Source of the DNA: DATAXP01 sp036272935
Lineage (GTDB): Bacteria; Planctomycetota; Planctomycetia; Pirellulales; PNKZ01
Direction: 5' to 3'
Length of the DNA stretch: 34,245 nt
Assembly (NCBI GenBank): GCA_036272935.1
Contig: DATAXP010000002.1
Span: 1-34,245 of the forward strand
Shown here piece by piece: positions 30,645 to 34,245 of the stretch; within the stretch, counting starts at the first letter, position 1, and each line of letters starts with the position of its first letter. The notes under the pieces were generated by a model. It ran no database searches. It was not told the origin of the DNA and saw only the letters and a program-made list of their open reading frames with translations. Both the position numbers and the translations under genes were made by a program.

Positions 30645-31369
30645 CCGCTGCTTCGGCTGCCATCCAATAGCTCGGCAAGGTGGATCGCGGGGATCGCAAT
30701 GCCTTGGCGATGCAGCCGGCCGCCGATATTCATCAAGCAGCCGGCATCGGTCGAGACAAGCACGTCCGCCTCGGTCTCGGCAATGCACTTGGTCTTATCG
30801 TTGACCATCGCGGTAGAGATTTGCGGATAGCGCACCGCGAAGCTGCCGCCGAAACCGCAGCACTGCTCCTGGTGCCGTAGCGGCACATACGTCGCGCCGG
30901 CCACGTGCTCGATCAGCGCGACGCTCTCTCGCTCCAGCCCTAGCCCCCGCAAGTGGCAGGCGTAGTGATACGCAACGCGGCCGTCGAACCGCGCCCCAAC
31001 ATCGAGCACCTTCAAGCGGTTCACCAGCAGATCGCTCAGCTCGAACGTCCGGCCGGCGAGACTGACAGCCCGTTCATGCCACGCCGGGTCGCCTTCCAAC
31101 AGCCGGGGATACTCGAGTTTGACCATTGCCGCGCACGAACCTGAGGGAACGACCACCGTTTCGGCATCGTCGAACGCGCGGATCGTGTGCCGCGCCTGCT
31201 CGCGGGCCAGGTCGGGGAAGCCGCTGTTGTAGAATGGCTGACCGCAACATGTCTGGCTTTCGGGGAACACGATCTCATGCCCCAGCCGCCGCAGCAGGCG
31301 CACAGTCGCCTTCGCCCCTTCGGGCCGAAACACGTCGCCAAGGCAGGTGACCATCAGCGAGATTTTCAT
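30641..31369 (-). CDS. (Fe-S)-binding protein, LutA/YkgE-like
   Basis: The 242-residue protein has two cysteine-rich CCG domains: Cys9, Cys-Cys 41-42 in TCCGQPFYNSG and Cys79, then Cys138, Cys-Cys 170-171 in QCCGFGGSF and a Cys near residue 218 in DAGCLMNIGG. This is the full pattern of LutA, the Fe-S oxidoreductase subunit of the LutABC L-lactate oxidase. The usual partners lutB and lutC are not adjacent. The ATG at 31369 overlaps the stop of the upstream gene by 4 bases, giving translational coupling. Its own stop shares the CTAG palindrome with the convergent thioredoxin-protease gene. The substrate is inferred only from the family. Confidence 0.9.
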   Translation of the reverse strand: MKISLMVTCLGDVFRPEGAKATVRLLRRLGHEIVFPESQTCCGQPFYNSGFPDLAREQARHTIRAFDDAETVVVPSGSCAAMVKLEYPRLLEGDPAWHERAVSLAGRTFELSDLLVNRLKVLDVGARFDGRVAYHYACHLRGLGLERESVALIEHVAGATYVPLRHQEQCCGFGGSFAVRYPQISTAMVNDKTKCIAETEADVLVSTDAGCLMNIGGRLHRQGIAIPAIHLAELLDGSRSSG

Positions 31370-32247
31370 GCGAGTTCCGCAACCATCTGATCGAGTGCCG
31401 CCAGGGCGACGGGCCAGGGGGGGCGATTGGCCGTGTACGTCTGCCACCAGCGCGTCACGGTTTGGGCCAGTGTAGCGTCGCCCGGTTGCCAACGCTCGAT
31501 CGCGCGGGAGAGCATGGCAGGGGAGTCGTGCAGCAGCTCCACGTCGGCGGCGGCGGCCAGTGTCGGCGGCAGCATCGCCAGGGCGCTCACCTGCCGGCAG
31601 CGGCCAGGATCAAGCTGCTCGGAGTACCGCGGCAGGTCGCCGCTCAACTGGGCCAGGAACCAGGCGAGCCGAGCGATCTCGGGCAGGTCGGCATACGGGT
31701 TGGCCAACACCGCCTCGAAATTCACGGTGTTGTAGGCGAGGTGAGCCGTGCCCCCGCCGCCGGTGACAGGCTCGACAAGCAACACGTCGGCCCGATCGAC
31801 GATCAGCCCTGGCTCCGTGCGTCGACCGATGCCGTGAAGCAGCCCTGGTCCGCGGGCTTCCCACAGCTCGCGCAGCGGGCCGGAGCGCAGTTCTAACTCA
31901 TCCAAAATATTTGGACGGCTCGTCGCGTAGGTGGCCTTTGCTTCGATCAAGGCGGCGACGAACCGCGGCGCTACGTCCGCAGCGACGGTGCTGCCGACGG
32001 CCTTGCGCAGCACGACATCTATCAACTGCGTCGGAGCCTCGATCGCGGCCGACTCCGGCACCAGATGGTCGAACAACGGTTCGACACCGATGGCCAACTC
32101 GCGGCAGATTCCGGCAATCGTCGCCGCCGGCGCCGCGAGCTGCTGGGCCAGCGCGTCGTCGGTGACCGAGCGGTCGGTTGCGATCACGCCCAAAGCGTGC
32201 ATGGCGCTGGCCGAGCGATTGGCGATCCAGCGCAGTTCGATTGGCAT
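31366..32247 (-). CDS. uncharacterised protein coupled to LutA-like gene
   Basis: The 293-residue soluble protein is Ala/Leu/Glu-rich, mostly helical, with a short segment LLVEPVTGGGGTAHLAYNTV near the middle that may be a loop or nucleotide-contact site. No family is recognised and no signal peptide or membrane segment is seen. GGAG lies 9 bases before the ATG. Overlap with the LutA-like start (ATGA) shows they are co-translated, so the two products probably act together. It diverges from speA across a 107-base gap. Confidence 0.75.
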   Translation of the reverse strand: MPIELRWIANRSASAMHALGVIATDRSVTDDALAQQLAAPAATIAGICRELAIGVEPLFDHLVPESAAIEAPTQLIDVVLRKAVGSTVAADVAPRFVAALIEAKATYATSRPNILDELELRSGPLRELWEARGPGLLHGIGRRTEPGLIVDRADVLLVEPVTGGGGTAHLAYNTVNFEAVLANPYADLPEIARLAWFLAQLSGDLPRYSEQLDPGRCRQVSALAMLPPTLAAAADVELLHDSPAMLSRAIERWQPGDATLAQTVTRWWQTYTANRPPWPVALAALDQMVAELA

Positions 32248-32281
32248 CGGTCACAACTCCGGCGGAATCCGGAAACCGTTC

Positions 32282-32311
32282 TCGACAGCTTGCCCCCAGG
32301 TTTCCTACGAT
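32282..32311 (+). promoter_or_regulatory. possible speA promoter
   Basis: TCGACA (32282-32287) is followed after 18 bases by TACGAT (32306-32311). The match is moderate. Immediately downstream TACAGTATTG gives a locally AT-rich stretch in the divergent gap. Confidence 0.35.
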
Positions 32312-32354
32312 ACAGTATTGTCGCAGGCCATTGCCCATCCCGGAGTTGCGTTTG

Positions 32355-34245
32355 ATGCTCGATCAGCAGGTGAAGCCTTGGTCGGTCGCCGATGCCGCGG
32401 AATTGTACGACGTCGGTCGGTGGGGCGCCGGATACTTTTCGATCGACAAGGCGGGGCACATGCGTGTGCATCCGACCAAAGACCCGGCCCGCTCGATCGA
32501 TCTCAAACAGCTCGTCGATGACCTGCAACTGCGCGGCATTGATCTGCCGATTCTGATTCGCTTCGCCGAGATTCTGAAGCACCGGCTCGGCGAAATCCAC
32601 ACCGCCTTTCAGAACGCGATGCGCGAGCATCAGTTCAAGGGCAACTACTTCTGCGTCTATCCGATCAAGGTGAACCAGCAGCGCCAGGTGGTCGAAGAAG
32701 TGCTGGACTTCGGTCGGCCGTACAGCTTCGGCCTCGAAGCGGGGAGCAAGCCCGAGCTGCTGGCCGTGATGGCGATGGCCACGAACGACACGCCGATCAT
32801 CTGCAACGGCTTTAAAGATGCCGAGTTCATCGAAGCCGCGATGCTCGCGCAGAAAATCGGTCGCAAGATCATCCCAGTGGTCGAGAAGTACACCGAGCTG
32901 GAATTGATTCTCGACTACGCCCAGCGCATTGGCGTGCGGCCGCAGGTCGGCATGCGCGTGAAGCTGGCCGCGCGCAGCACCGGCCGCTGGCAAGGTTCGG
33001 GAGGTTTCCGCTCGAAGTTCGGATTGACCGTGACCGAGATCATGCGGGCGCTCGACGAGCTGAAGGCTCGCGGCATGTCCGATTGCTTCAAGCTGTTGCA
33101 CTTCCATCTCGGCAGCCAGATGCCGAACATCCGGCACATCAAGGCGGCGCTGAACGAAGCGTCGCGGGTGTACGTCGAGTTGGTCAAGAGCGGCGCGGGG
33201 CTGGAATATCTCGATGTCGGCGGCGGCCTGGCGGTCGATTACGACGGCTCGCAGACCAACTTCGAATCGAGCGCGAATTACACGCTGCAAGAATACGCCA
33301 ACGACGTGGTGTATCACATCCAAAGCGTCTGCGACGACGCCGGCGTGAAGCATCCGACGATCGTTTCCGAAAGCGGCCGGGCCGTGGTCGCGTATCACAG
33401 CGCGCTGGTGTTCAACGTGCTGGGTGTTTCAGGCCTCGGCGATTCGGAAGTCCCCAGCGAAGCGCCCAAGGACGCCGAGCAGCCGATCCACGACTTGTAC
33501 GATGTATACAACAACCTCACAAGCCGCAACTTGCTCGAAGGTTATCACGATGCGCAGCAGGCGCTCGAGCTGGCGATGGGGCTGTTCAACGGCGGCTACT
33601 TGCCGCTGGATCAGCGCAGCATGTGCGAGAACCTGTTCTGGGCCATCGGCCGGAAGATCCAGCGGATGGTGCGGCAACTGGAGTTCGTGCCCGAGGACTT
33701 GCAGCCGCTCGACGCGCTCTTGAGCGACACGTACTTCTGTAACTTCTCGTTGTTCCAGTCGATGCCCGATAGCTGGGCGATCAAGCAGTTGTTTCCCGTG
33801 ATGCCGATCCACCGCCTCGCCGAGCAGCCGACGCAGAACGCCGTGCTCGGCGACATCACCTGCGACAGCGACGGCAAGATTGACCAGTTCATCGACCGCC
33901 GCGACGTGAAGCGCACACTGCCGCTGCACTCGTTCAACGGCGAGCCGTACTATCTCGGCGCGTTCCTGCTAGGCGCGTACCAGGAAATCCTCGGCGATAT
34001 GCACAACCTGTTCGGCGACACGAACGCGGTACACGTCAGCCTCGACGAGCGCGGCGGGGTGATCCTGGAAACCGTCATTAAAGGCGATACGGTGCGCGAA
34101 GCGCTCGAGTACGTCGAGTTCGACGTCAACGCGCTGGTGCGCCAGCTGCGCACGGATGTAGAAAGCGCGGTGCGCGAAGGGCGTCTCGATTTCCAGGAAG
34201 CAGGCCGGCTGCTGCGGTTCTACGAAGAAGGACTGCAAGGCTACA
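32355..34245 (+). CDS. speA: biosynthetic arginine decarboxylase (truncated by window end)
   Basis: The window holds 630 codons of a PLP-dependent fold-III decarboxylase that converts arginine to agmatine for polyamine synthesis. The PLP lysine is Lys105 in CVYPIKVNQQ. Other SpeA hallmarks are the GRW segment in AARSTGRWQGSGGFRSKFGL, HFHLGSQ, LDVGGGLAVDYDGS, ESGRAVVAYHS and SDTYFCNFSLFQSMPDSWAI. The start ATG has GGAG 9 bases upstream. The frame is open to the end of the window and stops at EEGLQGY, only a few residues before the usual C-terminus, so the gene is almost complete. It diverges from the uncharacterised/LutA-like operon. Confidence 0.96.
   Translation, partial: MLDQQVKPWSVADAAELYDVGRWGAGYFSIDKAGHMRVHPTKDPARSIDLKQLVDDLQLRGIDLPILIRFAEILKHRLGEIHTAFQNAMREHQFKGNYFCVYPIKVNQQRQVVEEVLDFGRPYSFGLEAGSKPELLAVMAMATNDTPIICNGFKDAEFIEAAMLAQKIGRKIIPVVEKYTELELILDYAQRIGVRPQVGMRVKLAARSTGRWQGSGGFRSKFGLTVTEIMRALDELKARGMSDCFKLLHFHLGSQMPNIRHIKAALNEASRVYVELVKSGAGLEYLDVGGGLAVDYDGSQTNFESSANYTLQEYANDVVYHIQSVCDDAGVKHPTIVSESGRAVVAYHSALVFNVLGVSGLGDSEVPSEAPKDAEQPIHDLYDVYNNLTSRNLLEGYHDAQQALELAMGLFNGGYLPLDQRSMCENLFWAIGRKIQRMVRQLEFVPEDLQPLDALLSDTYFCNFSLFQSMPDSWAIKQLFPVMPIHRLAEQPTQNAVLGDITCDSDGKIDQFIDRRDVKRTLPLHSFNGEPYYLGAFLLGAYQEILGDMHNLFGDTNAVHVSLDERGGVILETVIKGDTVREALEYVEFDVNALVRQLRTDVESAVREGRLDFQEAGRLLRFYEEGLQGY

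Noticed and set aside
32184..33398. 404-residue minus-strand frame
   Set aside because: It is antisense to speA, whose conserved motifs are unambiguous.

Overview
The window reads as chromosomal DNA of a planctomycete, most likely of the Pirellulales type. It is GC-rich. It carries a giant Ser/Thr kinase with a large exported half, a Pirellula/Verrucomicrobium-type haem-binding dehydrogenase with HEAT repeats, an extracellular protein opening with the planctomycete FEALETRRLLS sorting motif, and many interspersed palindromic repeats. No species can be named from the sequence alone.

Layout. Bases 1-508 are the edge of an accessory region: the tail of an ISAs1-type transposase, then a non-coding stretch, then the 3' half of a tRNA-Leu(UAA) gene with no 5' half. 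This looks like the right attachment site of an integrated element whose body lies left of the window. Chromosomal genes follow: a DUF71 PP-loop ATPase (535-1209) and, convergent to it, a 2171-residue membrane kinase (1372-7887, minus) built from kinase, LRR, LamG, beta-propeller, LamG, FGE-sulfatase and beta-propeller modules. Short palindromic repeats lie in frame in the linkers between these modules. A small methyltransferase (minus) and a FabH-like ketoacyl synthase (plus) diverge from a repeat-bearing gap.

10030-21692 is a plus-strand series: the PVC-type dehydrogenase/cytochrome c, two secreted proteins of unknown role, an alpha/beta hydrolase, a small SHOCT-like membrane protein, clpX with a strong terminator, and a 911-residue extracellular repeat protein. 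A coupled DUF6883/DUF4926 pair (21872-22473) follows.

The minus-strand block 22480-29047 holds an S9A prolyl oligopeptidase lipoprotein, a two-gene hsp20 operon with its own terminator, metG, and a two-gene operon of an uncharacterised protein plus a PIN-domain RNase. That last operon has a consensus promoter and a palindrome just downstream, so it is a toxin-antitoxin candidate. Next come a thioredoxin-trypsin fusion (plus), a LutA-like Fe-S protein overlapping an uncharacterised partner (minus), and arginine decarboxylase speA, which runs off the right end a few residues short of its expected C-terminus.

Themes. ClpX, the two Hsp20 proteins and the Trx-protease fusion are protein quality-control functions. 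The kinase, dehydrogenase, peptidase, hydrolase and extracellular proteins point to a large envelope or periplasmic programme. The least explained items are the palindrome-linked mosaic kinase, the truncated tRNA attachment site, the PIN operon and the DUF6883/DUF4926 pair.
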